Notes: generated by a model from the letters alone, not told the origin. 64,000 nucleotides of DNA from Polynucleobacter sp. (GCF_030693775.1 NZ_JAUXZY010000003.1:124001-188000); one strand, 5' to 3'. Numbered from the stretch's first letter, positions 45,622 through 55,711 are shown. Program-made: numbers and translations.

Positions 45622-48600
45622 TAGGCTGTTCCTTCCAGATCGGCTGGACTAATCTTGAGTGGGCCGTTACCGGCATATTTATCCAGGTAGAGGTAGATTA
45701 CGGGGGTAATAAAGAGTGTCACAAATTGCGACACAATTAAGCCGCCAGCAACCGAGATGCCGAGGGGCTGGCGAAGTTCAGCGCCTGCACCCAGGCCCAA
45801 TGCGATGGGCAGGGCGCCCATGAGTGCCGCAAAGGTGGTCATCATGATGGGCCTAAACCGTAAAATACAGGCGGTCCGAATGGCTTCTTCGGGGCTCATG
45901 CCCTGATTACGTTGCGCATCAAGAGCAAAGTCAATCATCAAGATGGCATTCTTTTTCACAATACCGATTAACAGCAAAATGCCAATGATGGCGATGATGG
46001 AAAGTTCTAAGTTAAACGCCCACAAGAAAAGAAGTGCGCCAATTGCGGCAGAAGGCAGTCCGGCCAAAATGGTCAGCGGATGGATATAGCTCTCATACAA
46101 AACACCCAGCAAGACATAGATTACGGCAAGTGCGGCCAAAATTAAAATAATCTGGCCTGACTGATTTTCTTTAAAGACTTTGGCGTCCCCGCCGTAACTC
46201 GTAATGATCGAGCTTGGTAATTGAAGTTCCTTCACAAAACCATCAATTGCCTTTGTTGCATCACCTAAGGGGACATCGGGCGCTAAGTTAAAGGAGATGG
46301 TAATTGCCGGAATTTGGCCTTGGTGATTGACTGAGGTTGGGCCTACCTCGCGCTTAAAGGTTGCCAGTCCCGAGAGCGGAATGAGACGGTCGGTAGCGCG
46401 CCCCCGGACAAACACCTTGCTTAGATCGGTTTCAAATTGACGCTGATCATCGGCCGCCTGCAAAATAACCGAGTAGGTATTGACGTTGGTGTAGATCGAT
46501 GACACTTGGCGTTCGCCAAAGGAGTTGTATAGCGCTTGGCGGATATCCGCTACCGTGACACCCGCAGTGGCCGCTTTTTCACGGTCAATATCAATCTTGA
46601 CATTGAGACCACGCAATTGCGAATCGGTATTCACATCCCGAAAGATCGGATCGGCACGCATCTTCTCTAAGATCTTAGTAGACCATTCATTAATGCCATC
46701 AAAGCCAACGCTTTGCAGGGTAAATTGATAGCGGCTTTTGCTCGAGCGACCACCCAGCTGCAGGTTTTGAATCGGGCGCATAAAGACAGATAGACCGGGC
46801 AGCTCCCTAAAGTCTCTGCGGAGCGACTCGAGTACTGCTTTCATATTCTCGCGCTCGCCTTTGGGCTTGAGCACAATAAAAATTCGGCCGGTGTTCGAGC
46901 CCGCACTAAGGCCGCCACCCAAGATGGATACCGAATTGGCCACATTGGGATTATTCATGACGATTTGCGCTGCTTTATCTTGCAATTCCAGCATCGATGG
47001 AAAGGCCATGTCTTCGGAGGCCTCCATGGTCGCAATAATCTGCCCGATGTCTTCCTCAGGGAAGAAGCCTTTGGGGCTGTAAATAAACATCACGATCGTC
47101 AGAATGATCGTTGCAACCGAGCCGAGCAAGACGGGCTTGCGGTAAATCAAAGCCTTATCGAGGTAGTGAACATAGCGCTCTGTGGTCCAAGAAAAAAACT
47201 GATCGAAGCGGCGATTCATTGCAAACTCTCTCGCGGGCGCGCCAGGCTTTGGTAAAAAACGGCTACACAGCATCGGGACTAGCGTGAGGGAGACTACTGC
47301 CGATACCAAGACTGCCAAAGACACCACCACTGCAAATTCCCTAAACAATAATCCGGCAGGGCCTTGCATAAAAAAGAGGGGAATAAAAACAGCTACCAAG
47401 GAGAGTGAGATCGACACAATCGTAAAGCCGACTTCTTTGCTGCCCTTCAGCGCTGCTTTTAATGGCGACATTCCTTGTTCGGTATAGCGCACAATATTTT
47501 CAAGCACCACAATCGAATCATCGACCACTAAGCCAACAGCCAAGGTGATGCCGAGCAAGGAAATGTTGTCTAGGCTGTAGCCCATGAAATAGAGCAGAGA
47601 GAAGGCGCCAATCAGGGAGATCGGCAAGCTCAGCGAGGGAATGATGGTGGCTGAGGCGTGCTTTAAAAACAGGAAGATAACCAGTACGACCAACGCGATC
47701 GTGAGCAGCAGGGTGATATTGACATCGTGAATCGCTTCACGAATGGAGATGGAGCGATCGTTGACCGGGATTAACTTGATAGAGGCGGGTAACTGTTTTT
47801 CAAACTCGGGCAGTAAAGCCCGAACAGAATCGACCACCTTTACCGTGTTGGCGCTGGGCTGCCGCAATACGGCAATCGCAATCGAGCGCTCGCCATTGGT
47901 GGTGGAGAGAGAGCGGACGTTTTCATAGCTCTCGACCACGTCGGCAACATTACCGAGGTAAATGGGTAGACCATTGCGCTGCGCAATGATTAAGTCGCTA
48001 AAGTCCTTAGCGGTGACCAGTTGCTCATTGGCATAAATCGTCATGGCTTGACGGGGGCCATCCAAAACGCCAACGGGAGTATTGCTATTTGCTTTATTTA
48101 AGGCAAGCGCAATGTCTTCCATCGTTAGGTTATTGATAGCAAGGGCGTCTGGCCTTGCTTTAACGCGAATGGCGTAGCGCTTTGCGCCGTATATCTGAAT
48201 CTGCGCCACGCCATCAATGGTTGATAGGGTAGGTGAAATCAAATTTTCAGCGTAATTGTTTAAATCGGAAAGATCGAGTGAGGGCGAGGTCATGCCGATA
48301 ATTAAGACAGGCGCGTCGGCGGGGTTGACCTTCCGATACGACGGCGGAATGGTCATCTCAATCGGCAAGCGCCGCTGCGCTCGCAGCAATGCGGCCTGCA
48401 CATCGACTGCGGCCTTATCAATATCCCGATCGTTATTGAACTCCAAGGTAATGCTAGTGCTGCCCAGGGAATTCACGGAACTAATCAGGACAATTCCATC
48501 AATCGTGGAAAACTCTTTTTCAAGGGGAAGCGCAACCGCCGAAGCCATGTTTTCGGGCGAAGCGCCCGGCAAACTCGCAGTGACTGAGATGACGGGGGTA

Positions 48601-48722
48601 TTAAAACTCGGTAGGGCGGCAACCGGAATTTTGGTGTAGGCGACGATTCCAGCAATCACTGTCGCTAGCGACAGTAAGGTGGTCATAATCGGCCGCCGAA
48701 TACACAGCTCAGACAGCGTCAT
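45621..48722 (-). CDS. RND efflux transporter permease subunit
   Basis: Inner-membrane proton-driven exporter of the AcrB/MdtB-C superfamily, 1033 residues. The duplicated architecture is seen: a membrane helix and large periplasmic domain at residues about 10-330, then six helices. The same arrangement repeats at about 530-1010. The proton-relay Asp pair is in AVGLVVDDSIVVLENIVR near residue 400. The start IRRPIMTTLLSLATVIAG is typical of the multidrug branch, not of heavy-metal exporters. It is coupled to the adaptor by a four-base overlap. No outer-membrane channel gene is next to it, so it must use a TolC-like protein from elsewhere. Substrate unknown. Confidence 0.95.
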   Translation of the reverse strand: MTLSELCIRRPIMTTLLSLATVIAGIVAYTKIPVAALPSFNTPVISVTASLPGASPENMASAVALPLEKEFSTIDGIVLISSVNSLGSTSITLEFNNDRDIDKAAVDVQAALLRAQRRLPIEMTIPPSYRKVNPADAPVLIIGMTSPSLDLSDLNNYAENLISPTLSTIDGVAQIQIYGAKRYAIRVKARPDALAINNLTMEDIALALNKANSNTPVGVLDGPRQAMTIYANEQLVTAKDFSDLIIAQRNGLPIYLGNVADVVESYENVRSLSTTNGERSIAIAVLRQPSANTVKVVDSVRALLPEFEKQLPASIKLIPVNDRSISIREAIHDVNITLLLTIALVVLVIFLFLKHASATIIPSLSLPISLIGAFSLLYFMGYSLDNISLLGITLAVGLVVDDSIVVLENIVRYTEQGMSPLKAALKGSKEVGFTIVSISLSLVAVFIPLFFMQGPAGLLFREFAVVVSLAVLVSAVVSLTLVPMLCSRFLPKPGAPAREFAMNRRFDQFFSWTTERYVHYLDKALIYRKPVLLGSVATIILTIVMFIYSPKGFFPEEDIGQIIATMEASEDMAFPSMLELQDKAAQIVMNNPNVANSVSILGGGLSAGSNTGRIFIVLKPKGERENMKAVLESLRRDFRELPGLSVFMRPIQNLQLGGRSSKSRYQFTLQSVGFDGINEWSTKILEKMRADPIFRDVNTDSQLRGLNVKIDIDREKAATAGVTVADIRQALYNSFGERQVSSIYTNVNTYSVILQAADDQRQFETDLSKVFVRGRATDRLIPLSGLATFKREVGPTSVNHQGQIPAITISFNLAPDVPLGDATKAIDGFVKELQLPSSIITSYGGDAKVFKENQSGQIILILAALAVIYVLLGVLYESYIHPLTILAGLPSAAIGALLFLWAFNLELSIIAIIGILLLIGIVKKNAILMIDFALDAQRNQGMSPEEAIRTACILRFRPIMMTTFAALMGALPIALGLGAGAELRQPLGISVAGGLIVSQFVTLFITPVIYLYLDKYAGNGPLKISPADLEGTA

Positions 48723-50032
48723 TTTTTCTCGGGAGCCGCAGGGGCGGTGGGCGCTGGTTTAGCCAGTGCTTTTGGTGTGTTGGCGGGCTTTGCTTCGCGC
48801 ACCTTACTGCCAGGTCGGAGATTTTGTTTGCCTTCAACCACCACGCGCGAGCCTGCTTCAATGCCTTCAATCACCGCATTGCCTTGGTACTCGTAGAGAA
48901 CCTTGACTGGTTTCATCACTACTTTGTCATCGTCTTTTTCAACAATGTAGACAAAGCGACCTTTGGGATTAATGACGACTGCCTGCGAAGGAATGAGCAT
49001 GACATCGCTTAAGGTACTGGCCTCTAATTTAATTCGGGCAAATTGGCCCGGAATCAATGCACCATTTTTATTCTCTAGGCGAGCCTTCAAACGTACCGCG
49101 CCAATCACGGGGTCAACTTGGTTATCAATCACATAGACCAGGCCGGGATACTGAACGGTCTCAATATTACCGATGCTCACGCTTACGGGTAAAGGTGAAT
49201 CGTCTTTACGCGCCTTCAGTAGCAAAGGGATATCGCGCTCAGGAACGGTGAACTGGACATTAATGGGGTCGAGCTGGGTAATGGTAACCATCGCGCCACT
49301 AGTCGAGGTCGCAGTCGAGCTCGTCGATGACACGACGACGTTACTGGCCTGAACTAAAGAGCCTGGAAAGACATTGATAATGCCAGCGCGTCCGTCGATC
49401 GGGGAGCGTAGGTAGTTATACGACAGCTGGACTGCGGCAGCCCGGGCTGCGGCTTGGGTTGATGCGGCATTGGCCTCTGCCGTATCGAGCCCTGCTTTGG
49501 ATATGAAATTCTTGGCTACCAATTCTTTGGCCCGTGCTAGTTGACGCTGCGCGTCATTAGCAAGTGCTTGAGCACGATCAAAATTAGCCTTGTCAGTTCG
49601 GTCGTCTAGGGTAAAAAGCAAATCCCCTTTTTTCACGATTTGACCTTCGGTGATGTTGACCTTGGTAACGATGCTGGTAATTTGCGGGCGCACATCAACA
49701 ATACTGGCGGCAACAATGGTGCCGGTCGCCTCAATCACAAAGGGAACATCTTTGCGTTCCACGATCACGCTACTAACCGTTTGTGCTCCCCCTTTTTTGC
49801 TGGCAGGCGGATTAAAGTGATCGTAGGTCTTATCGGCCGCAAATAGGATCACTACAAGCGTAAGAATCCACCATTTGCGGCGCATGGCAAACGCCCATAT
49901 GCTGGCAAAGTTAATTTTGGACCATGCCTGTGTGATTTTCGAGAGTATGCCGGTGCCGACCTTTTGAATGGCCCGCACTAGCGACGCAGCAACTTTGTTT
50001 AACCAGGGTGTTTTTGGAGCGTTTTCAGCCAA
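48719..50032 (-). CDS. RND efflux periplasmic adaptor subunit (membrane fusion protein)
   Basis: Periplasmic adaptor linking the RND permease to an outer-membrane channel, 437 residues. An N-terminal membrane anchor lies near residues 50-67 (RRKWWILTLVVILFAAD), preceded by an unusually long cytoplasmic segment of about 50 residues. The lipoyl/hairpin core has GTIVAASIVDVRPQITSIV and FTLDDRTDKANFDRAQALANDA, with an alpha-hairpin to about 200. The beta-barrel (QLDPINVQFTVPERDIPLLL) and membrane-proximal domain follow, and the tail is Pro/Ala/Lys-rich. It is an anchored rather than lipid-modified adaptor, since no lipobox Cys is seen. First gene of the adaptor-permease-dnaQ unit. Confidence 0.94.
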   Translation of the reverse strand: MAENAPKTPWLNKVAASLVRAIQKVGTGILSKITQAWSKINFASIWAFAMRRKWWILTLVVILFAADKTYDHFNPPASKKGGAQTVSSVIVERKDVPFVIEATGTIVAASIVDVRPQITSIVTKVNITEGQIVKKGDLLFTLDDRTDKANFDRAQALANDAQRQLARAKELVAKNFISKAGLDTAEANAASTQAAARAAAVQLSYNYLRSPIDGRAGIINVFPGSLVQASNVVVSSTSSTATSTSGAMVTITQLDPINVQFTVPERDIPLLLKARKDDSPLPVSVSIGNIETVQYPGLVYVIDNQVDPVIGAVRLKARLENKNGALIPGQFARIKLEASTLSDVMLIPSQAVVINPKGRFVYIVEKDDDKVVMKPVKVLYEYQGNAVIEGIEAGSRVVVEGKQNLRPGSKVREAKPANTPKALAKPAPTAPAAPEKK

Positions 50033-50169
50033 TTGATCTCAGTTTTTCGTAGGTATCTAGTAATAAGGCTATGGGTGCTATCGGATTGCCCATTCTCTCA
50101 TAAGCCTTTGGGCTTGGTGTAAAGCGGATGTGTCCAAAAAGGAGGCTAAAACCACCTGTCTGTAGCGCT

Positions 50170-50640
50170 CTATGTACTTCGCTTTGCGAGTAATTCTTCG
50201 ACGCCGCGGTTGGCCAGGGCATCAGCCAGCTCATTGCCGGGGTGGCCATTGTGGCCGCGCACCCAATGCCAGGATATTTGGTGGCTAGGCAGCAGGGCAT
50301 CGAGCTCTTGCCATAGGTCAGCATTTTTAACGGGCTCGCGACTGGAGGTGCGCCATTGGCGCTTTTTCCAGCCTTCCAGCCATTCCGTAACCCCTTTTTG
50401 AACGTATTGGGAATCGGTATAAAGCGCAACAGTGGAGGGTTGTTTGAGGGCCCGTAGCGCATGAATAACCGCACTCATCTCCATGCGGTTGTTGGTGGTT
50501 AAATCAGCACCCCCATGCATATGCCGCTCATACTCGCCCGATCGCAATACTGCACCCCAGCCCCCTGGACCAGGATTGCCCTTACAGGCTCCATCGGTGT
50601 AAATGGTGATGTGGGGCAGGGTAGGATCAGGCTGGCTCAT
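50170..50640 (-). CDS. rnhA: Ribonuclease HI
   Basis: Cleaves RNA in RNA-DNA hybrids, removing primers and R-loops. The frame is open upstream to 50796 but that part lies within the methyltransferase gene. ATG at 50640 gives 156 residues, close to the 155 of E. coli; ATG at 50649 is an alternative. The four catalytic carboxylates are visible: Asp in [12 protein letters not shown], Glu in [13 protein letters not shown], Asp in [12 protein letters not shown] and Asp in [22 protein letters not shown] carries the conserved His. Its start lies within the last 14 bases of the upstream methyltransferase gene, so translation is probably coupled. Confidence 0.96.
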   Translation of the reverse strand: MSQPDPTLPHITIYTDGACKGNPGPGGWGAVLRSGEYERHMHGGADLTTNNRMEMSAVIHALRALKQPSTVALYTDSQYVQKGVTEWLEGWKKRQWRTSSREPVKNADLWQELDALLPSHQISWHWVRGHNGHPGNELADALANRGVEELLAKRST

Positions 50641-51469
50641 GATGATCATGTTGTTTATGGGGAGCGATGGGTTGTATTTTGCTCTCCACTGCGGGATTGA
50701 GTTGGCGTAGTGATTGGGGTCGCTTCTGGGCAACGCGGCCAACCAGACGCATGCCAGGGTGGCGCTTGACTGCAGAGACCATAAATACAGCGCCAAAAAT
50801 AGGCCACCACCGATTGCCCATCGGTTCCAGGTAATTCATGCGCGCAATGGCGGACTCGCCTTGCAGGGGAAATTTGTAGCAGGCAAAGTGACCTCGATCC
50901 AAGGAGAAATTGAGCAACTTTAGCCAGTCACGGATGCGCAGTAGATTAATGAACTGACCATCTCTGGGTAAAAATGGCTTGCCAATTAAGCGACCAAGAT
51001 ATTGCCGTGCGCCCCACAGGCTGGCAGGATTAAATCCGGACAAAATGAGTCGGCCCTCGGGCACGAGCACCCGGTCCGCCTCACGCAGAATGTGATGAGG
51101 GTCATTCGCAAATTCCAATACATGCGGCAATACCAGGAGATCGACGCTCTCTGCCGCAAAGGGTAGCTCATCGGGCAAGCCCTCGATGACATGCCAAGTC
51201 GGCGTAAGGGGTTCATTTGACTGTGCAGCTAAGGCTTGATCGGTCTGCGTTAACAAGGCGCGCATCGGCATGCGGTTTTCGCGCAAGGAATGGAGCTGCG
51301 GCAGACCAACTTGAACCGCATTAAAGCCAAATACATCCACGACCGTTTTATCAAACCACATCTGCTCAGCATGCAAAACATATTGACCTGGGGGCGAAGC
51401 AAGCCAAGCATCCCAGGAGCCATCCGCAGACAAAATAGGGCTTTCGGGTGAGGCTTGGGTTGGTATCAT
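50627..51469 (-). CDS. YafS-like class I SAM-dependent methyltransferase
   Basis: Methyltransferase-fold protein with unknown substrate, about 280 residues from ATG at 51469; the frame is open further upstream to 51547 inside gloB. The post-I to motif III part is recognisable: [24 protein letters not shown], then [22 protein letters not shown]. The usual glycine-rich SAM motif I (VLDxGCGxG) is replaced by [13 protein letters not shown], as in the YafS family, so cofactor binding may differ. The gene lies between rnhA and gloB, as yafS does in E. coli. Its start is 6 bases from the divergent gloB start. The C-terminal tail after about residue 230 is basic. Confidence 0.87.
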   Translation of the reverse strand: MIPTQASPESPILSADGSWDAWLASPPGQYVLHAEQMWFDKTVVDVFGFNAVQVGLPQLHSLRENRMPMRALLTQTDQALAAQSNEPLTPTWHVIEGLPDELPFAAESVDLLVLPHVLEFANDPHHILREADRVLVPEGRLILSGFNPASLWGARQYLGRLIGKPFLPRDGQFINLLRIRDWLKLLNFSLDRGHFACYKFPLQGESAIARMNYLEPMGNRWWPIFGAVFMVSAVKRHPGMRLVGRVAQKRPQSLRQLNPAVESKIQPIAPHKQHDHHEPA

Positions 51470-51475
51470 GTGCCT

Positions 51476-52276
51476 ATGGTAACGAAAACTGCATTGCAAG
51501 TCTGGCCCATACCGGCTTTTGACGACAACTACATCTGGTGCATTCATGATGGCGAGTCTGCCTTGGTCGTCGATCCGGGAGACGCTGGTCCGGTATTGGA
51601 TTACTTAGAAAGCCAAGCACTGACCCTCACCGGCATTCTGATTACCCACCACCACGCTGATCACACGGGCGGCATCTTGGATTTATTGGCTTATGTGGCC
51701 ACTGATTCTCTTCCAGTGTATGGTCCGGCCGCAGAGGCAATTCCAGGGCGAACCCAAGCCCTAATGGAGGGCGATCGGGTTGAATGTGCTGCACCTGCGA
51801 TTGCATTTACGGTCTTGGAAGTGCCTGGCCATACCTTGGGACATATTGCCTACTTTGCTGCTGGTAATGCGCCCAAGCTTTTTTGTGGCGATACCTTATT
51901 TGCATCGGGCTGTGGCCGCTTGTTTGAGGGAACGCCCACCCAAATGTCGCAATCGTTGGCTAAATTTGCGGCCTTGCCGCCAGAAACCGCGGTGTATTGC
52001 ACCCATGAGTACACGCTGTCGAACATCCGCTTTGCCTTGGCAGTGGAGCCGAATAATGCCGATCTCATCGCGTGGGCAAATACGGCGCAGACCTTACGCC
52101 AAGCAAATCAGCCAACCCTGCCAACGAGTATTGGGCATGAGTTGCGGGTGAATCCCTTTATGCGCTCTAATCAACCCGACGTCATCGCTGCTGCAATCCA
52201 TGCATCGGGCGCTGCCGCATTGCCAAGTCCAGCGCATGTCCTAGCGGCAATTCGGGCTTGGAAGGATCGCTTCTAG
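51476..52276 (+). CDS. gloB: Hydroxyacylglutathione hydrolase (glyoxalase II)
   Basis: Hydrolyses S-lactoylglutathione to lactate and glutathione, the second step of methylglyoxal detoxification. ATG 51476 starts MVTKTALQVWPIPAFDDNYIW, the family N-terminus, giving 266 residues; the longer frame to 51455 would run into the divergent gene. The metallo-beta-lactamase motif THHHADHTGG is near residues 57-66. Further metal ligands are the His in VPGHTLGHIAY near 115 and the Asp in LFCGDTLFASGCGRLFEG near 133-150. The final metal ligand is the His in CTHEYT. The C-terminal glutathione-binding domain ends with AIRAWKDRF. It precedes mltD. Confidence 0.96.
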   Translation: MVTKTALQVWPIPAFDDNYIWCIHDGESALVVDPGDAGPVLDYLESQALTLTGILITHHHADHTGGILDLLAYVATDSLPVYGPAAEAIPGRTQALMEGDRVECAAPAIAFTVLEVPGHTLGHIAYFAAGNAPKLFCGDTLFASGCGRLFEGTPTQMSQSLAKFAALPPETAVYCTHEYTLSNIRFALAVEPNNADLIAWANTAQTLRQANQPTLPTSIGHELRVNPFMRSNQPDVIAAAIHASGAAALPSPAHVLAAIRAWKDRF

Positions 52277-53712
52277 TGTTCCTGCGCCAACGCGATCTAG
52301 GGCGCTGGTATTTGCATTGGCGATCACTGCTTGTTATCGCCGCGGTGGCGGCCTTATCCGGCTGCGCTGGGATGGGTAACGATTGGTCTTCGGATGCGAA
52401 TGGTTCTGCCGCGCGTAACCCACGCGCAGCCAAGGCGCCTCGTGTTGATCTCAGTAAGCAGTCTGTGAGCAGCCTAACTGCCCCATCCAATAATTTATGG
52501 CTTCGCATCCAAGACGGATTTACGATGCCTGAGCTCAATAGCCCACTGGTCATTACGCAGACGCGTTGGTTGGCCGCTAGACCCGATTATGTGCACCGCT
52601 CAATGGCACGCTCATCGCGGTATTTGTTCTACATTGTTGAGGAAGTCAATTTACGCGGCATGCCCACTGAAATTGCATTGCTGCCGTTTGTGGAGAGCGC
52701 CTTTAATCCAGTCGCTAAGTCGACCGCAAAAGCCATGGGCATTTGGCAATTTATGCCGGCAACTGGAAAAGATTTTAAGTTAACGCAAAACGTGTTTCGC
52801 GATGAGCGTCGCGATGTCTTGCAGTCAACCAATGCTGCGCTTGATTATCTGCAACGCCTGCATCGGCAGTTCGGCGATTGGCAGTTAGCTTTAGCCGCGT
52901 ACAACTGGGGCGAAGGCAATGTGGCTAAAGCAATTAAGCGCAATCAAGCGGCCGGACTACCAACCGATTACCTCAGCTTAAAGATGCCCAAAGAGACCCG
53001 CGAATACGTTCCGAAGCTGATGGCGTACAAAGCTATCGTGTTGGATCCGCAGGCCTATGGCATTGTCTTGCCGGAACTGGAAAATCACCCGTTTTTTGTC
53101 GCGATTGATGTGACGCGTGACATTGATGTGGATGTAATCATTAAGTTGGCTGATATAACGCCAGAGGATTTTCGTAATCTCAATCCCTCTTTTAACAAGC
53201 CTGTTATTTTGAGTGCAGCTAATCAACAAATCTTATTGCCGTTTGGTCACGCCGAACTCTTTCAGGAAAATCTAAAAAATTACACTGAGCCACTCTCAAC
53301 GTGGACTGCAGTCAGCGTTCCAGCAACTGAGTCGGCAGACCAGCTAGCGAAACGACTGGGGGTGTCGGTAGCCGTCCTGCGGGAAGTTAATGCTATTCCA
53401 GTTGGCATGCGGGTCAGGGCTGGATCAACGGTGTTGATTCCAAAGCCAAGTACGAAATTGACTGATGTACCCGAACACCTGGCCGAAAATGCTAGCCTCA
53501 ATTTGGTCAAGCCAGCACCTGTGAAAAAGGCAGCAGCACCCAATACCGCGAGCAAGAAAACCAATGCCGTAACCCCTAAAACGGCACAAAGCACGACAAA
53601 ATCGACTGTTAAAACCGCTTCTAAGCCGCCTAGTCAGCAAAAGCCCGTATCGACAGATGCCGCTAAATCTGCGAAAACAACTACTGCAAAAGCCGGAGTT
53701 ACCCCGCAATAG
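52276..53712 (+). CDS. mltD: Membrane-bound lytic murein transglycosylase D, LysM-containing
   Basis: Cleaves glycan strands of peptidoglycan to anhydro-muropeptides at the cell envelope. GTG 52276 overlaps the gloB stop by one base (TAGTG) with AAGGA (52262-52266) upstream, and gives 478 residues. A signal segment ends in a lipobox LSGC near residues 30-33, making it a lipoprotein. The SLT domain (about 110-240) includes the catalytic Glu in LLPFVESAFNPVAKS and the typical AMGIWQFMPATGKDF and LALAAYNWGEGNV. A LysM-like peptidoglycan-binding domain lies near 345-395. The C-terminal 80 residues are Lys/Ala/Thr-rich and low in complexity. The order gloB-mltD matches E. coli. Confidence 0.93.
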   Translation: MFLRQRDLGRWYLHWRSLLVIAAVAALSGCAGMGNDWSSDANGSAARNPRAAKAPRVDLSKQSVSSLTAPSNNLWLRIQDGFTMPELNSPLVITQTRWLAARPDYVHRSMARSSRYLFYIVEEVNLRGMPTEIALLPFVESAFNPVAKSTAKAMGIWQFMPATGKDFKLTQNVFRDERRDVLQSTNAALDYLQRLHRQFGDWQLALAAYNWGEGNVAKAIKRNQAAGLPTDYLSLKMPKETREYVPKLMAYKAIVLDPQAYGIVLPELENHPFFVAIDVTRDIDVDVIIKLADITPEDFRNLNPSFNKPVILSAANQQILLPFGHAELFQENLKNYTEPLSTWTAVSVPATESADQLAKRLGVSVAVLREVNAIPVGMRVRAGSTVLIPKPSTKLTDVPEHLAENASLNLVKPAPVKKAAAPNTASKKTNAVTPKTAQSTTKSTVKTASKPPSQQKPVSTDAAKSAKTTTAKAGVTPQ

Positions 53713-53776
53713 AGTAAATTTACTTCTTACTGCACTAGTAGTAGCGAATCCATTTAGTACTCTTTTTAGGTAAATC

Positions 53777-55663
53777 ATGTCCTACAAAACCGTTCACGCC
53801 CAATCCATTCAAGATCCCCAAACCTTTTGGGGCGAGGAAGCAAAACACATTCACTGGGAAAAGCCGTTTGATACGGTACTGGACTACTCCAAGCCGCCAT
53901 TTGCGCACTGGTTCAAGGGTGGCTTAACCAATCTTTGCTACAACGCAGTTGATCGGCATTTAGCCCAGCGCGGCGATCAAATTGCCTTAGTGGCGGTTTC
54001 CACCGAGACCGATATTGAAAAGGCATACACCTTTAAGGAGCTGCATGCGGAAGTCAATCGCATGGCTGCTATTTTGAAGGCGAACGGCGTTGGCAAAGGC
54101 GATCGCGTATTGATTTATATGCCGATGATTGCGGAAGCCAGTTTTGCAATGCTGGCGTGCGCGCGCATTGGTGCAATTCATTCCGTGGTGTTTGGCGGCT
54201 TTGCATCGCACAGTTTGGCATCGCGCATTGAAGATGCCACACCTAAAATGATTATTACTGCGGAAGCCGGCATGCGTGGCGGCAAGGCAGTGCCTTACAA
54301 GCCGCTGCTCGATGAGGCGATTGCACTTTCGTCCTATAAGCCTGCAAAAGTATTGATCGTCAACCGAGGCTTATCTGAGTTTGTCATGGTGGATGGGCGC
54401 GACCTCGATTACACCGCCGAGCGCTTGGCTCATCTCCATGCAGAGGTGCCAGTGGAGTGGGTGGATGCAACCCATACTTCCTATATTTTGTATACCAGCG
54501 GCACGACTGGCAAACCGAAGGGTGTGCAGCGTGATACCGGTGGCTACGCAGTAGCACTTTCATCAGCCATGCGCCTGATCTTTTGCGGCAAGCCGGGTGA
54601 AACCATGTTCACTACCTCCGATATTGGCTGGGTCGTTGGCCACAGTTTCATTATTTATGGACCGCTGATTAATGGCACAGCCACCATCATGTATGAGGGA
54701 ACTCCTTTACGCCCAGACGGCGGTATTTGGTGGAGCCTCGTTGAGAAATACAAGGTATCGGTGATGTTCTCTGCGCCCACTGCAATTCGGGTGCTCAAAA
54801 AACAAGACCCTGCTTTCTTAACGAAATACGATTTATCGAGCTTGCGCACGTTATTTTTGGCCGGCGAGCCTCTGGATGAGCCAACTGCAACGTGGATTCA
54901 TGAGGCGATTGGCAAGCCGGTGGTGGATAACTACTGGCAGACTGAAACTGGCTGGCCTATCTTGGCGATTCAGCGTGGCATCGAGGTCATGCCCCATAAA
55001 TTCGGCTCTCCAGGCTTACCGGTGTTTGGTTACAACATGAAGTTGTTGGACGAGGCGACTGGCGAGGAGCTGGGCCCAGATCAAAAAGGAGTAGTGGCGA
55101 TTGAAGGTCCGCTGCCTCCGGGCTGCATGCAAACCGTGTGGGGTGATGATGCGCGGTATGTCAAAACCTACTGGAGCACTATACCTGGCAAGCTGATCTA
55201 TTCCACCTTCGACTGGGGTATTAAAGACAAAGACGGCTATTACTTTATTCTGGGCCGCACTGATGATGTCATCAACGTGGCCGGTCACCGTTTAGGTACC
55301 CGCGAAATCGAGGAGAGCATCTCCAGCCACGCGAATATTTCCGAGGTAGCAGTCGTTGGCATTGAGGATAAATTGAAGGGGCAAGTCGCCATTGGCTTTG
55401 CGATTCCAAAGGATGCATCGAACGTGGCTAATTTAGAGGCGGAGCTCATGAAGACGGTCGATTCGCAATTGGGCGCCGTAGCAAGACCTGCACGCGTCTA
55501 CATTGTGACGGCTTTACCTAAGACCCGTTCTGGGAAGATTGTGCGGCGCGCTTTGCAAGCGGTAGCAGAAGGGCGTGACCCGGGTGACATTAGTACGATG
55601 GAAGACCAAACGGTGCTGGCCCACATTAAAACGGTGATTCAGGAAAGCGCCAAAAAAGCCTAG
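53777..55663 (+). CDS. prpE: Propionate--CoA ligase (propionyl-CoA synthetase)
   Basis: AMP-forming ligase activating propionate, and less efficiently acetate, to the acyl-CoA. The 628-residue ANL-family enzyme begins with an ACAS N-terminal region containing DPQTFWGEEAKHIHWEKPFD, which distinguishes PrpE from acetyl-CoA synthetase. The phosphate-binding loop is YTSGTTGKPKGVQRD near residues 237-251. TETGWPILA follows near 394, and the hinge region includes LGRTDDVINVAGHRLGTREIEE near 495. The catalytic Lys is in KTRSGKIVRRALQ near 590, a known acetylation-type regulatory site in the family. It stands alone here, without prpBCD. Confidence 0.94.
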   Translation: MSYKTVHAQSIQDPQTFWGEEAKHIHWEKPFDTVLDYSKPPFAHWFKGGLTNLCYNAVDRHLAQRGDQIALVAVSTETDIEKAYTFKELHAEVNRMAAILKANGVGKGDRVLIYMPMIAEASFAMLACARIGAIHSVVFGGFASHSLASRIEDATPKMIITAEAGMRGGKAVPYKPLLDEAIALSSYKPAKVLIVNRGLSEFVMVDGRDLDYTAERLAHLHAEVPVEWVDATHTSYILYTSGTTGKPKGVQRDTGGYAVALSSAMRLIFCGKPGETMFTTSDIGWVVGHSFIIYGPLINGTATIMYEGTPLRPDGGIWWSLVEKYKVSVMFSAPTAIRVLKKQDPAFLTKYDLSSLRTLFLAGEPLDEPTATWIHEAIGKPVVDNYWQTETGWPILAIQRGIEVMPHKFGSPGLPVFGYNMKLLDEATGEELGPDQKGVVAIEGPLPPGCMQTVWGDDARYVKTYWSTIPGKLIYSTFDWGIKDKDGYYFILGRTDDVINVAGHRLGTREIEESISSHANISEVAVVGIEDKLKGQVAIGFAIPKDASNVANLEAELMKTVDSQLGAVARPARVYIVTALPKTRSGKIVRRALQAVAEGRDPGDISTMEDQTVLAHIKTVIQESAKKA

Positions 55664-55711
55664 GAAAAACGAGGCCAAAAAAGCAGAAAGCATAGGGAAA
55701 TCGAAGCAGGG

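Noticed and set aside
50025..50474. 149-codon minus-strand frame overlapping rnhA and the spacer before it
   Set aside because: Most of it is rnhA read in another frame, and the protein has no recognisable features.
53713..53724. AGTAAATTTACT palindrome after mltD
   Set aside because: Short AT-rich palindrome without a T-tract; expected often by chance.
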